A stretch of DNA of 30,584 nt from Schoenoplectus triqueter (taxonomy: Eukaryota; Streptophyta; Magnoliopsida; Poales; Cyperaceae). Positions 11,015 to 22,729 of this stretch are shown here, piece by piece. The stretch spans positions 1 through 30,584 of the forward strand of contig CAXKVV010000634.1 of NCBI GenBank assembly GCA_964058805.1, given 5' to 3'. Every line of letters starts with the position of its first letter. The first letter of the stretch is position 1. The notes under the pieces were generated by a model that made no database searches, was not told where the DNA came from, and was given only the letters and a program-made list of their open reading frames with translations. Made by a program: the position numbers and the translations under genes.

Positions 11015-12459
11015 AGTCTAATGTGCGATACCTGAATTAGCGTGGTGCTTACTTGTCATACTCAAAGCGTATGACACATCTAGGTGAGTACAAATCATAG
11101 CATACATGATAGATCTAATTGCTGAAGCATATGATATATTCTTCATGGTCTCAATATCAGCATTCGTTGAAGAACAATGCTTCTTACCGAGATCAATGCC
11201 ATGTGACATGGGCAAACTTCCTTTCTTGGAATCTTGCATGTTGAACCTCTTCAACAACTTATCGATATATATACCCTGACTTAATCCTATAAGTTTTCGA
11301 GATCTATCCCTATAGATCTTGATGTCCAAAACATAGGCTGTCTCGCCTAAATCTTTCATTGATAACACTTTCTTCAATGACGACTTAACCTCATCCAATG
11401 TGGGAATGTTATTACCGATTAACAATATATCATCCACATATAGAATGAGAAATATAACAATACTCTCACTGAATCATTTGTATACACAAGACTCTTCATC
11501 ACACTTGATGAAACCAAACTCTTTGATTTCCTTGTCAAAACGTTTGTTTCAACTCCTTGATACTTGATTTAGTCCATAAATTGACCTCTTCAGTTTGCAT
11601 ACTTTGCTAGCGTTATTAGGATCTTCAAAACCCATCGGCTATGTCATGTACACATCCTCTTCTAAACATTTAGAAAGGCAATTTTAACATCCATTTGTCA
11701 TATTTCATAATCATAAAAAGCGTCAATTGCTAACAAGATCTGAATTGACTTAAACATGACCATGGATGAGAAAGTCTCATCATAATCAACTCTTTGAATC
11801 TGTTTGAAACCTTTCGCAACTAGTCATGCCTTGTATGTAGTCAAATTATCGTCTACATCCAACTTTCGCTTGAAAAACCATTTGTTTTTAATCAGATGAG
11901 CTCCTTCAGGGAGATCAACCAAGTTTCAAACTTGATTGTCGTACATAGACTGTATCTCAGATTGCATGGCTCTAAGCCATTCTACAGAGTCGGGCCGCGT
12001 CATTGCTTCCATATAGGTCAAAGGATCCTCAGTAATACATACTGATCCTTGATGAAGTCCCAACCATCTTTCAGGTGGATGACTTGATCTTGATGACCTA
12101 CGAAATGCATGAGCTTTAGATGCTTCTTCAACAATATCTTGTGGAGGCGCATCTTGAACCATGTTCTCATCACCATGAGATCTAGGTTCGAGAGTCATAC
12201 TCCCACTAGTTTCAGCATCCATATAAGGGATTGTGAAGTCTCCACCGACATCACTCTCATGTGTAACTTGATTTTTTTTTAGTTGCACATTACTCTTGCT
12301 ACTTTCTCTTGCGAGAAACTCTTTCTCCAAGAATACCACATGTCTGGCAACAACTATCTTATTTTCAGACTTATAGTATAAGTAGTACTCTTTAGTTTCC
12401 TTAGGGTATCCCACAAATATACACTTATCAGACCTAGGATTGAGTTTATCAGACATCAA
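11015..12459 (-). pseudogene. Element B integrase tail and reverse transcriptase remains
   Basis: From 12459 the frame gives DKCIFVGYPKETKEYYLY and ARHVVFLEKEF, the copia integrase C-terminal region. A Ser/Glu-rich linker follows, then the RT start with MTRPDSVEWLRAMQSEIQSM near 11950. RT motifs continue in broken frames: FFKRKLDVD, LVAKGFKQIQRVDYDETFS, QMDVKIAFLN. The catalytic LYVDDILLIGNN is near 11405-11440, followed by MKDLGETAYVL, GLSQGIYIDKLLKRFNMQDS and YAMICTHLDVSYALSM. The catalytic box is intact, but several stops and frameshifts between 11440 and 11930 disable the polyprotein. Confidence 0.9.
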
Positions 12460-12990
12460 TCATTTGACGTAAGTCTTACAACCCTAATTTAAAAAAAAAA
12501 TACATTTTAAACTCTTTCAAACCATAACTCATATGGTGTCTTTTCTACGGACTTAGATGACACACGATTCAACATAAATACAGTAGTTTTAAGTGTAAAT
12601 TCTCAGAAAGAGCGTGGTAACTCAACCTTGCTCATCATAGAATGAACCATGTCCAACAAGGTTTTATTCCTCCTCTCAGAGACACCATTCCATTGAGATA
12701 TTCCAAGAGGAGTGAGTTGTGGAACTATTTTATGTGCCTTTAGGTACCCCCTAAATTCATTGCTTAAGTATTATCCACCTCGATCTATTCGAAATACTTT
12801 AATATTCTTCCCGAGTTGGTTCTCAACTTCAGTTTTGAATTCCTTAAACTTTTTAAAAGATTTAGACTCTAAGTTAAAGCAACCAAGAAGTCTAATTTCT
12901 TGTAATTTCTTAATACGCGTCTCATTTATATAATCTAGGCGATGGTGTCATATGAGAGTCTCACTATCATGAGAAGATTTAAGTCTTTTG
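12460..12990 (-). pseudogene. Element B integrase core remains
   Basis: On the minus strand, in several frames, one can read a zinc-binding-region remnant near 12950, a RIDRGG-like catalytic Asp segment near 12760-12790, and the strongly conserved GISQWNGVSERRNKTLLDMV-type segment near 12650-12710 that contains the catalytic Glu. Stops and frame changes occur about every 50-100 bases. This is a decayed DDE integrase of copia type. Confidence 0.8.
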
Positions 12991-13039
12991 TTATTAATAT
13001 TAAGGACTTGATTTTCTATTTCTAGAACATATAGGCCAT

Positions 13040-13387
13040 TCACAACCTGAGAATTCCCATAAAAAAACTATCTCTATAAAAAGAAAAACATTGATCTTTA
13101 ATAGAAAAAGTAAAACCATCTAGGTCCTTACATGAAACAGAGATACTGTTTCTAGAAATAGAAGGAACAAAATAAACACTATTAAGTTCTAAAGTAAGTC
13201 CACTAAATAAGTGCAAATCTAAATCTCCTACGCCAACAGCAGCAACACTTGCTCCATTATCGATCAGGAGTATCATCTCACCTTTCCTGAGCAGTCTCTT
13301 ATTCTTTAGTGTCTGCACATTTGAAAAAATATGAGCACATGAACCAGTGTCCAACACCCAATCAGAAATAGAAGTAACAAGGTTCAT
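13040..13387 (-). pseudogene. Element B aspartic protease and GAG-pre-integrase region
   Basis: The frame starting at 13387 holds DWVLDTGSCAHIF, the copia protease active-site segment with an intact D-T-G. The GAG-pre-integrase part follows (LNSVYFVPSISRNSISVSCK, then DGFTFSIKDQCFSFYRD). A frame break separates it from the gag segment, and a stop follows at 13040. The active site is preserved even though the surrounding polyprotein is broken. Confidence 0.88.
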
Positions 13388-13429
13388 TTCAATAATAAGT
13401 ATACCTGAAGAAGAAGGGACATTCCCGTT

Positions 13430-14182
13430 CTTTTTGTCCTCCAGGAACTGAGGGAAATTACGCTTCTAATGTTCACATTTCTTGCAGTAGGAACACTGAA
13501 CGTCAGAAACATCCTTAGATTTAGAAGCGCTCGAAGTCACAACTTGAGCCTTTCTCTTACCCTTGCCCTTAGATTTGCATTTGGAATGCTTCTTAATCTT
13601 CTTCCCAGTCGAACTGACCGCGAGAACATTCCTAGATCCCTTGTTCATGTCCTCCTCGACAGTCTTGAGCAAACCTAACAACTCATCCAAGCTCTTTGAC
13701 ATTCCCATCATGTTATAATTCATAACGAAATTCGAATAGCGAGGAGATAATGACGCAAAAATGACATTCGTAACTAGCTGTGGGTCCCACTTGCAGCCCA
13801 ACTTCTCAACCTGCTCAATATATCCCGTAACTTTGAACATATGAGCACATATGAACTCATTATCGCACACTGAGCACTTCATAAGTGCTTTTGTGAGATT
13901 GCATATCTCAGTTTGAGCCTTCTTTTGAAATATTTTCTTAACTTGGTCCATTATGTCAAACGCACCATGAGTCTCGAATCTCTTCTAAATCTGAGAACTC
14001 ATAGTGGCGACCATCAGACATGAGACATCAAACTCATCATCTATGAACTTGCTGTACTTCTCTCTGATATATTTTTCTACCTTGCCACTTGGTTTGTTAG
14101 GCGGGGCTTCAGTTAAGATGTATTATTTTTTCTCGTGCCTCAGAACAATTCTGAGGTTACGATGCCAATCCATGAAATTCAT
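13430..14182 (-). pseudogene. Element B gag (capsid/nucleocapsid) with two in-frame stops
   Basis: The minus strand from ATG at 14182 reads a copia gag start (MNFMDWHRNLRIVLRHEKKY), then KPSGKVEKYIREKY, a TAG at 13985-13987, and KIFQKKAQTEICN onward. Next come KWDPQLVTNVIFASLSPRYS, ELLGLLKTVEEDMNKGS and a Lys-rich stretch. The CCHC zinc knuckle begins CSYCKKCEH, but TAG at 13466-13468 replaces the usual Trp and Phe stands where the last Cys belongs. The gene would form the particle if intact; here it is dead. Confidence 0.87.
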
Positions 14183-15688
14183 TCTATCATATTTTAATTT
14201 TTCTTTGTCTAAGAGAGAACGTAAGGGAAAAAAAAAGTTTTTTTGTCATGATCTACAAATTAAAAGGTTTACGTTTAGCTTATGTATAATTTATTTTATT
14301 TTATCAATAATAAAACTCTTACTATAAATAATATTAAGTCCCATAATTTATAGTGAGTCTAAGATCACTATCTTCACTAAGACACAAGTCAGCGGTGACA
14401 TGAAACTTGAACTTAGTTATTTTAGATAAGTAACAACTTACTAATCACATCGTATGTGACTCTTGGTTTTGTTTCGAGCAGCCGGTCTCAAGAAATAAAA
14501 CTTCTCCCTAAAATGCAAAATTGGGCCAGCGGCGACATGAAACCCCGAATTACACTCCGTCAAGCAAAACCTCTCTATTTGAGACGACATGTCTGACATG
14601 TCCCACTTCACCAAGGATAGAATACAGTGTCTACTGAGTAGATCCCACCAACAAGCTATACAAGGCATCCATGGATAGAGGAGAAAAGGAGATTTATTTA
14701 ATTTTTAGGGACTTTTACTTTATGTGACTCTATAATGGTGGTCGTGATAGCATACACCAATACCTATCATATGACTCTCAGTTCATTCACAAATCACATC
14801 AAAGTAAACATGTAATCACAAACAAGCAATTCACAACATATCACATATGTCGCGAGTTTGTATAGCCCTTGCGATTCCAAATGCGTCTGATCATTGCCTT
14901 TCGATCATCACCATAATTAAAAGTAATAATCTAACTACCCTTCCTAACTATAACTATTCTAATGAGAAAAGTAAACTAACGTAGAAAGCTCCCGGTCCAC
15001 CCTAAATAAAATTTGGCATGCAAGCCTTAAATTAAATTTAGAAGGGAGTAAATAAGGCTCTCATTTAATTATTAATATTACGGGGCACCTTAGGCCGCAT
15101 TACAGACAATCACATGCATTCAATACAACACACAAGACATTGAACATATGACTATACAAACTCATTCCTGTAAAATAAAATTAGCACCACGCAACACTTG
15201 CACCAACCGATTGTAATAATTCTTAATATTATAATCTAATAATCATGCACTATTAGACACAGTTTTACTTTCAATGTTATTAATAAATCACAAGGAAATG
15301 CAGCCCTAATTGGTTAAACCTCTGTCTAAAAATAACCAACTCTTATTTTGGTGCCTAAACAAGAAGGCGTTAAGGCCGATGCTCCAAAACTAAAAAAGAC
15401 TAATCTTAGATGGTAACTCATGGACAGTCACAACAATAACTAACCCCAAGAAAAGTCAAGAAACTGGACCTAAGATTAGTTCTAATGAGTTTTCACAAGT
15501 AAATCATATCAAACCTATCAACTACGCTAGAAAATGAGTTTTGACAACACAAATCAATCAAATCTTAGGTCTACTTATGAGACTCAATATAATTCATACA
15601 TGATAATCAAGATAATATATTTAAGAACATGAATAATCATATAAATTTGATGATTTGGATATGATCAAATCACATACAATAATCAATT
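14183..15688. other. Untranslated leader of element B between gag and PBS
   Basis: About 1.5 kb with no domain I recognise; short open frames at 14441-14668 (minus) and elsewhere have no supporting similarity. Its position between PBS and gag makes it the internal leader, where a packaging signal would be expected, but none can be identified by eye. Confidence 0.55.
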
Positions 15689-15700
15689 GCTCTGATACTA
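15689..15700 (-). other. Primer binding site of element B, initiator Met-tRNA type
   Basis: The minus strand reads TAGTATCAGAGC one base after the LTR end. The usual plant initiator-tRNA PBS is TGGTATCAGAGC, so 11 of 12 bases agree. This fixes the element's orientation and makes the right-hand LTR the 5' LTR. Confidence 0.88.
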
Positions 15701-15701
15701 C

Positions 15702-18700
15702 TGTTGGGATTTTATCGGTGTAACTAGTGTATAAATTAAAAACATTTCATCTAAAACACCAAAATGATCTTTTATATGACTTATTTGAACCAAATACAAG
15801 TTATAAATAAATTTTGTATACTTTTGAAGCGTGCTTGAGTCACCGGAAGGGCAGAAAACGATCGGGAGACGCGCACAACACTGAGAGACCAACTGAGATC
15901 TCCTCCAACGGTATCCACCAAGAATAACCTATAAATGCCTTCTCAACCTCTTGCTAGGGCAATTTAGAATGTTCTTCTTGATTCTCTGGTCTTTCTCCAT
16001 AAATTCTAACTCTTAGAGGTGGTGGAAAGGGTTCTCAACACATGAGATAGTCAAAACGGGTGCGGTAGAAATTCAACATAACTTTCGCGCTTAGGAAAAT
16101 AAATTATCATTTTTCTACAAGGGGAGATACCCTTATATAACCTTCTCAACAGGTGAAAGGGTGTTTTCCCACGTTTTGGAAGAGTTCCCACTAATTTTGG
16201 ACAACCAAAACTTATCGATTTCTAAAAATAGGCTGAATTTTTCTTAATTAACTAAGAGAAAGTGGGGATAATGGAAATAATGGATCATGCTGTAGGGTTT
16301 TGGAATGCTCAAGCTACGGAAAGACCGTAGAACAAAAATTTTACTTCTACTTAAGTTAGGAATTAAAGTATGTCGGATGATTACCGAGAGATACACATAT
16401 TTAATCCTTTACAAAAGACAGTAAAATATTATTTTACTTCTAATTTAAGGTTAGGGTTAAAGTGGTATGTCGGATGATTACCAAGAGATATACACATCTT
16501 TAAACTTTTATTGATCTACTCCATGATTGATTTCTAAAATATTAATCTACTTAACACTTAAATATATTAATATAAGATGTTATACCTCGCTTCTAAATTT
16601 TAATTGGAATGAAAATCAGCTTGTCTCGGAGCACCAAACGTCTGATGCCTCTGTATCCATCAGGACTGACTAGAGAGCGGCTTATTTCTTTTGCCAGAAA
16701 TACCATAAACCGTGGTTTCTCACAAAAACACTATTCACCGAGAAAAAGACGAAATAGTACTATTCATGACTCGCAGTTATTCTGTTTCACAAATGTGCAG
16801 AAATACTGCAACTTTCGTAAAAATACTATTCACCGATTCCGTGAATTCTGAAACAATCATATACCGAGAGAGAGAAAATAAAACTGATTTGGTGTGTCTT
16901 TCTCTCTCACCCCACCCCTCTATTTATAGAAAAATATGGTATTGCCAAATTATCAAAATACCTTCATGAATAGTAGGTAGGTTCCAAAGTGAAAAGACCA
17001 AAATACCCTTAAAGTAATCTAATTTACCAAAATGCCATTAGGCTTTTGGCCAAATTACCAAAATACCCTTGGGCTTTTGGAGAAATTACCAAAATGCCCC
17101 TCCAAGGTCGGCATGGGCTTTTCATGGGCCTTTTTGGATTTTGGGCTTTTAATTATTAATTAAGGCTTTAATTATAAATGGGCTTTTAACCCAAAATTTA
17201 AATCCATAATTAATATTTAAAATCCAAATCAAATATATATATAATTGTCATGTACAATTATATTTTTCTCGGTTGTTGTTTCGGTAAATTTATACGACGT
17301 GTCCAACACGTTATAAATTCAATCTGGTTTTTGCTTCTTGTCATCTCTATGATAAATATAATTTAATTATAACCATCTTATTATTAATTATAAATAATTT
17401 ATAATTAATCAATAAGATTCTTCGATTAATTCTTATACGGGGTGACCCGACATGATCCGTGTTATGTTGGTAAATAGAATTAAAACCATTTTAACCTCTA
17501 TAATTATAGGAGGCATCTGACATAATGAACTATGACCATCTAATTACACAGATGATGCTGTACTGTACAATATCATGTTCCAGTAAACTATTTACTTGTA
17601 TTTAATTCTTTTGTCTCATAGCTCTTATATCAATTTCAAGGTAGGTATGTGTCATCCTTGCAAAATTAATCTTTTCTTGATCCTGAGTAAATTATCAAAT
17701 ATAATTACTCTTATAATTATACTGCTAGCAAATAATCTTACTCTATCAAGGGGCCCAGTGATGCTATAACTCGTATAAAAATACAAGAGACAATAGTACT
17801 TTTGGCAAACCATCTCTTCCTCCGCATAAGTTATGTATACCGAAGAGTTACCTTTATAACCACCTTTATGGATAACGTTTGATAGAAATCACACACATAC
17901 ATATCTTCTGTAGGAAAGATGAATACCTCATACCTTAGAATTTAACACTGAATGAAAGTATTAATGACACAAACACAATTCCATTTAATGTTTCATTCGG
18001 GGTCTGTTAAATACGATATTCCTAGAACATCTATCTATGTGATTAAAATGACAACTCTTTGTCCGTGATCTGTAAAACTTGACCATAATTTAATCCATAT
18101 ACTAACCTGATAGTGGTTAGTTAGTTTTCCTATTAATTATCTTGGTTAGTGACTTTTAAGAGTATATTCTATATTATGAAGTTTCACAATTCCAGTCATG
18201 AATTCGGAATGATTCATAAATTCAATAATACTCAAGGAAATAAAATATCATTTAAATATCCAATTCATGAACAAAACTTTATAACAAATTTATCGTATTA
18301 TTGACTTCAAGATTATTACAAACTAACACATGCTCCACTTTTCATATCATACCCTCTTAAAATATCTAAAGAAAGTACAATAGTGGAGAGTGAGTGTTTA
18401 ATTTTAGTCACTCAATATATGGCTAAATTTAGACTTTCCTGAAATAGCATAATTCTCACCTAATTATGTCATGTCAATATACTTCTAAAAATAGCATACA
18501 AACTTTCTTAAAACTCTTCCATTTGAACATTATTAAATACTTTAATAAGTTCAATAATAATTTATCTCATGTTATTTGATATGTCCAGCACATCAACAGA
18601 TCAAGAAATATTTATAGGCTATGTTCTTATACGGTGTGACCCTTTGGTACATGTATACACTTAGCAATGAGATTAAAAAACTTTAATCATCATAGATCAT

Positions 18701-19442
18701 AAAGAGACACCTAGAAATGTGTATTATGACCCCTAAACAATACAGTTATAATGTATGCTACAAATATCTTGGTCCTGGACGACGATAATCGTTCCGAGCT
18801 CATTCCATATCACATGATATCCAGAACGGTGCAAAATAGGAACACGTCATTTTTGCACCACATTCTTTATCTAGGGGCGCCCAATTTGGATACTATCGCT
18901 CACGTCAATAAATGAGAGGGACATCACTATTCTTGATTCATACTTTTTCTTCATACAAAAGACGTACATCGAGATAGAATATGTATGACTGTTAGTTACG
19001 GACAACGTTGGATAATATCCACAAATGCAAATCATTTGTATAAGAAGAACACTCATCTCATACCTAAGAATTATCAAGCAAATAAAATACTAATGACACA
19101 AACACAACCCTTATAGTATTTTATTACAGCTCAAGTCCAATAACATGTCCAACACATTATTTGTGTAATTGAGCCGATAACACTTATCGTATGATTTGTG
19201 AAACATAATCATCACTCAACTTACACACCAATCTTAGTTAATTATTGTTCTTAGGTAATTAACAGATTAGAGATATTTTAGAGTTATTATTAATTAATAT
19301 ATATGTTTCACAATTGAGTCTGACTCAATATATAAATATTAAATAACTCAAGGAACAAATGATATATCATATATAATCATCATAATTCATAAGTTAAGTA
19401 TAATCATCACATAATTGGCTGTAGATCACTCTAACACTAATA
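15702..19442 (-). repeat. 5' LTR of element B, interrupted by solo LTR C
   Basis: The left part (15702-16290) aligns with 8706 to about 9294, and the right part (18334-19442) with about 9295-10396. Without the insert and its target copy it is about 1,698 bp. The outer end reads ACTAATA where the sister LTR has ACTAACA, a C-to-T change in the terminal dinucleotide. Confidence 0.9.
16291..18328 (-). mobile_element. Solo LTR C (2,038 bp) inserted in the 5' LTR of element B
   Basis: It starts TGTAGGGTTTTGG and ends AAACTAACA, with a perfect 5-bp target duplication CATGC at 16286-16290 and 18329-18333. The sister LTR at about 9290 has a single CATGC, which proves the insertion. There is no internal coding region, PBS or PPT, as expected after LTR-LTR recombination. 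Colinear short blocks shared with the B LTR indicate a related family in the same (minus) orientation. Near the left end a local duplication is visible: about 16339-16404 and 16432-16503, both running from TTTTACTTCTA to CACAT...TTTAA. Confidence 0.93.
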
Positions 19443-20102
19443 TTTTATTGTCATATACTTAACAATTGGATATTTACTTTCCTTACTAATCTCATTTTCT
19501 AGTTCATAACCATACCGTTTTGGTGTTATACCTCGATTAATTCTTGGTTAAAATCTAGTCTCAAAAATAAGATCACGAATAGGAGAACTTACCAGAGGAG
19601 TATTCTCACGAGATTCTTGGCCTTATGGTATCAGGTTGGATTGTATTATTTCTCTTTGCTCGTCTTCTACCCAAAATTGAGCTTCTGACAACTCTTCTGC
19701 ATCATGGCAATCTAACCGAGTGAGATCCAACTCAGTTGTTTTTCTTTTTCTGGCATAAACTTTAAGTGTAGGATTTTTCAGAGTAGATTCTCTATTCGCA
19801 CCCTTTCTTGTGCTGCTTCTCTGGTTGCACCCCTATACTATTCTTCTTGTTCATGATTAGGTGTGTTAAAAAATATGCCAGAAGAGGTGAGCAACTCTGA
19901 AGAAGGAGACTCATGTTTTGCTAGTTCTTCTAATGGCAACTCTGAAGGTGGCGAATTTTGATATGGTAAGTTAAATAGTGATTCCTCTATCTCTGTCTCC
20001 TCCTGAATTAAAGTTTAGGACTTGTCAAAAAATGATCGATTTTCAAAAAATATAACATCCATCATGATAAAAAATTATGTGTAGCCGGATTATAGCACTT
20101 AT
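19443..20102 (-). pseudogene. Copia element A, middle piece: region between integrase and RT
   Basis: Minus-strand frames give YPIVKYM at the junction with element B (copia elements often carry YPxxxYV before RT). To the right they give a Glu/Ser-rich linker (EEIEESLFNLPYQNSPPSEL near 19975-20000) and MDVIFFENRSFF near 20050, matching the copia integrase C-terminal signature xDVxFFE. Several stops are present. It continues element A from 8705 and is cut again at 20102 by element D. Confidence 0.8.
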
Positions 20103-20797
20103 TGTCACACCCCAGAAATAATAAAATGGATTAGGGGTGCTTAATCACGCCACGTACGCACAACGAGACGTGCGTACGAAAGGCTAAATGAATAAAATAA
20201 AACAATAATAGAATAAACAAAATAATAATAAATATAAATACATGACCATACAGTCCAGAATGAACAAAGAGAATACAACGCCTGCATAGACGGGGCTAGC
20301 TCCATCGGAATGGGCAGCAAATCTCTCAAACAAAAACCCAAAAGAAAGAAATAAGACTCAAAAACCCGATGGATCCTATCCGACTACCCGGCTCACGTGC
20401 AAATGCAGCGAAGCATCCCTATCATCGCGTAGGACTGTCCCTAGCACTCACTCCAGTAAAATCCCGAACCTGAAAATACCTGGATCCCACAACCACCGTG
20501 GAAACGTGAGTAATTTAAAAATTACTCAGTACGGATTTAGATCCAGCCTTAAGATTTGATCTTCTTTCCTAGACTGGACCCAAAAACCGATGCTGATGTT
20601 TAAAATGCAATAATATATTGTTGAGTAAATATAATAATATTATCATGCACATTTGACCTACATGATATGACATGATATGGTGCAGAAACCCGAAACAGAA
20701 ATTCTGTGGAGGTAATAATACAATATACAATATAAGGTACGAGAGTCAAACACCCGTAATAAATACCCAGAATGTAAATTTATCAGACTCATCCCGA

Positions 20798-20876
20798 GCG
20801 GGCACTACTAGGGCCCAACTTACTAACTCGGGCCTTGCCTAAGCGGACACTACCAGGGCCCAACTTACTAACTTAG
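20798..20876. repeat. Two-copy 45-bp-period repeat in element D
   Basis: GCGG(G/A)CACTAC(T/C)AGGGCCCAACTTACTAACT occurs at 20798-20831 and 20843-20876 with a few transitions. Confidence 0.85.
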
Positions 20877-21091
20877 GACTTTATATTTGTGCAGCGGCAA
20901 CGCCACACAAACGATAATTCGGGCTCCCGAGGCGATAACGCCCTAGGAGAGTGAACGACTATAAAGCATGTACTCTGGTCTGCTGAATCTGGTAATTTAC
21001 CTTACAAAAATAAAAACAAACGGATATAGTATGTCTTCAGTTGCCATATCGTAAAAAGGAGATAACTACCCGTGAATTAACAAATCAGAAA

Positions 21092-21240
21092 CAAATGGGA
21101 GCCTACACTATACCAACCAAGGGTCAGAGGACCGCATCCCGTAAAGGTATCAAAATGAAATATAAACAAATGGGAGCCTACACTGTACCCACTAAGGTCA
21201 GCAGACCGCATCCCGACTTTCTCTGTACCAACTAAGGGCC
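21092..21240. repeat. Two-copy 75-bp-period repeat in element D
   Basis: Both units begin CAAATGGGAGCCTACACT (21092 and 21167) and contain CCGCATCCCG about 40 bases later. A partial third ACCAA(C)TAAGGGCC unit lies at about 21226-21240. Confidence 0.8.
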
Positions 21241-22351
21241 AAAGAAGAAAGCCCTTCGGACAATACTAGGATCCTAAATAAGCCGGATAGATATAATAAT
21301 ATAGTAGCACGAAATAGATTCCAGTTTCGGATATGGCCGCCCACACTAAACACTGAAGTACACGGTATCCTAATCGCTCAAATTTGGATTAAAAATTTAA
21401 TCATATAAAGAATAATAATAAAATATAATAAAGATCAAAAGAAAACACTCCGACGCAGCCGAACCCGCCAAATGATGGGATCAGTGGATAATCCGACAGG
21501 CACAGATGCGCAGTACATATACAGACCGGTGGGTCCCACGGGCCTATGGGTCACCGTACGTAACCACAACGGTCTGGTTATGCAAGGCAACTCAGACTGA
21601 GAATTACCCGGTCCGCCTCTCAGCACTCTCATGCATTTAATGCATGATTAATTACCTGACTTAATTAATAATTAGTGATAGTAATAATATTTTCCTAATA
21701 ATTATAATCTACAACTTGAATTATTTAATTCTATCTGATCCCATCTCGGGACTATTTCCCGGATCCTACTCCTATCCTGTCTACGTGCAGTATGACATGA
21801 TATGACATGTGAATGCGGGTATGTCCCAAATATGCTGGTCAATTTACCGGATGCATATGACAGGTCAGATTTAGTCTCTACAAATTTTTGGTCAGAAAAT
21901 ACCACAATTCAGATTTATTTTAAAAACAGTTTCATTTTCGGTTTGGGTTCCTATTTCTGAAGAAAGAAGATTAAATCCCAGGAAACCGTACCTGAGAATA
22001 ATTTAGTTAGGTCAGAACGTCAAATTGCTAAGTCTCGGGTGACGCATCACGATCTTGTCAGATGAGCCATCTCATCTTGAGTGTATTCGTTTGTCGGCTC
22101 GTCAAGATATTTTTCGAAAACCTATGAAGTCAGAAATAGATTAAATTGGCGAGTATCATATTCACATTAGGTCTGGTTTGGTCAAGGTATACCGGACCCT
22201 AAATTGAAATTATTATTATTTAAGTTCGTATTTTAAGATCATATTTATTTTGATTTAATATAATTGATTTACATTTTATTTTGATGGATTAAGCTAACTA
22301 ATTAATATCACTTAATTAAATTAAATTTATAATTAGGATAATTAATCATCC

Positions 22352-22560
22352 ATAATTAGAGAAATTGATTAATATATAATATATATAATTTATATTGTTC
22401 TTATTAAAAATAGAGAAATTAATTAATATATATATATTTATATATTTATATAATTATTTATATTATTCTATTATTAAATAGAGAAATTGATTAATAGGTA
22501 TTTATATATATTAATTAATGTTATTTAATTATTAAAATAGAGAAATTGATTTATATATAT
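22352..22560. repeat. Four-fold AT-rich repeat around AGAGAAATTGATTAATA in element D
   Basis: The word AGAGAAATT(G/A)ATT appears four times, at about 22358, 22412, 22481 and 22541, separated by 50-70 bases of AT-rich filler. Confidence 0.75.
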
Positions 22561-22729
22561 TTTATATTATCAATTATTATCAATTTATTTATTTATTTCC
22601 ATAATTATTTATATCAGACTATTCATTTAATTAGAATTAGTCGCCCATAATTATTCATTTAATTCTTATTATTTATTATAAGGTTTATTTATCTATCAGT
22701 CACATAATCCAGCACTTAACAAAACATAT

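Larger units (their letters stand above)
8706..19442 (-). mobile_element. Copia-type LTR retrotransposon B, full length, decayed, nested in element A
   Basis: Two related LTRs (8706-10396 and 15702-19442) flank about 5.3 kb of internal DNA that holds, on the minus strand, PBS, gag, protease, integrase, RT, RNase H and PPT in copia order. Without the solo LTR inside the right-hand LTR the element is about 8.69 kb. Flanks CTTTG (8701-8705) and TTTTA (19443-19447) fit a 5-bp target duplication changed by two transitions. The LTRs differ at about one base in ten by eye, so the insertion is old. LTR length near 1.7 kb and the RT sequence recall the Angela/BARE/Tork group of copia, but the clade is an inference. 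Confidence 0.93.

Noticed and set aside
20798..21240. CRISPR-like spaced direct repeats
   Set aside because: Only two copies per unit, in a plant LTR, with diverged units and no conserved short repeat/spacer pattern.
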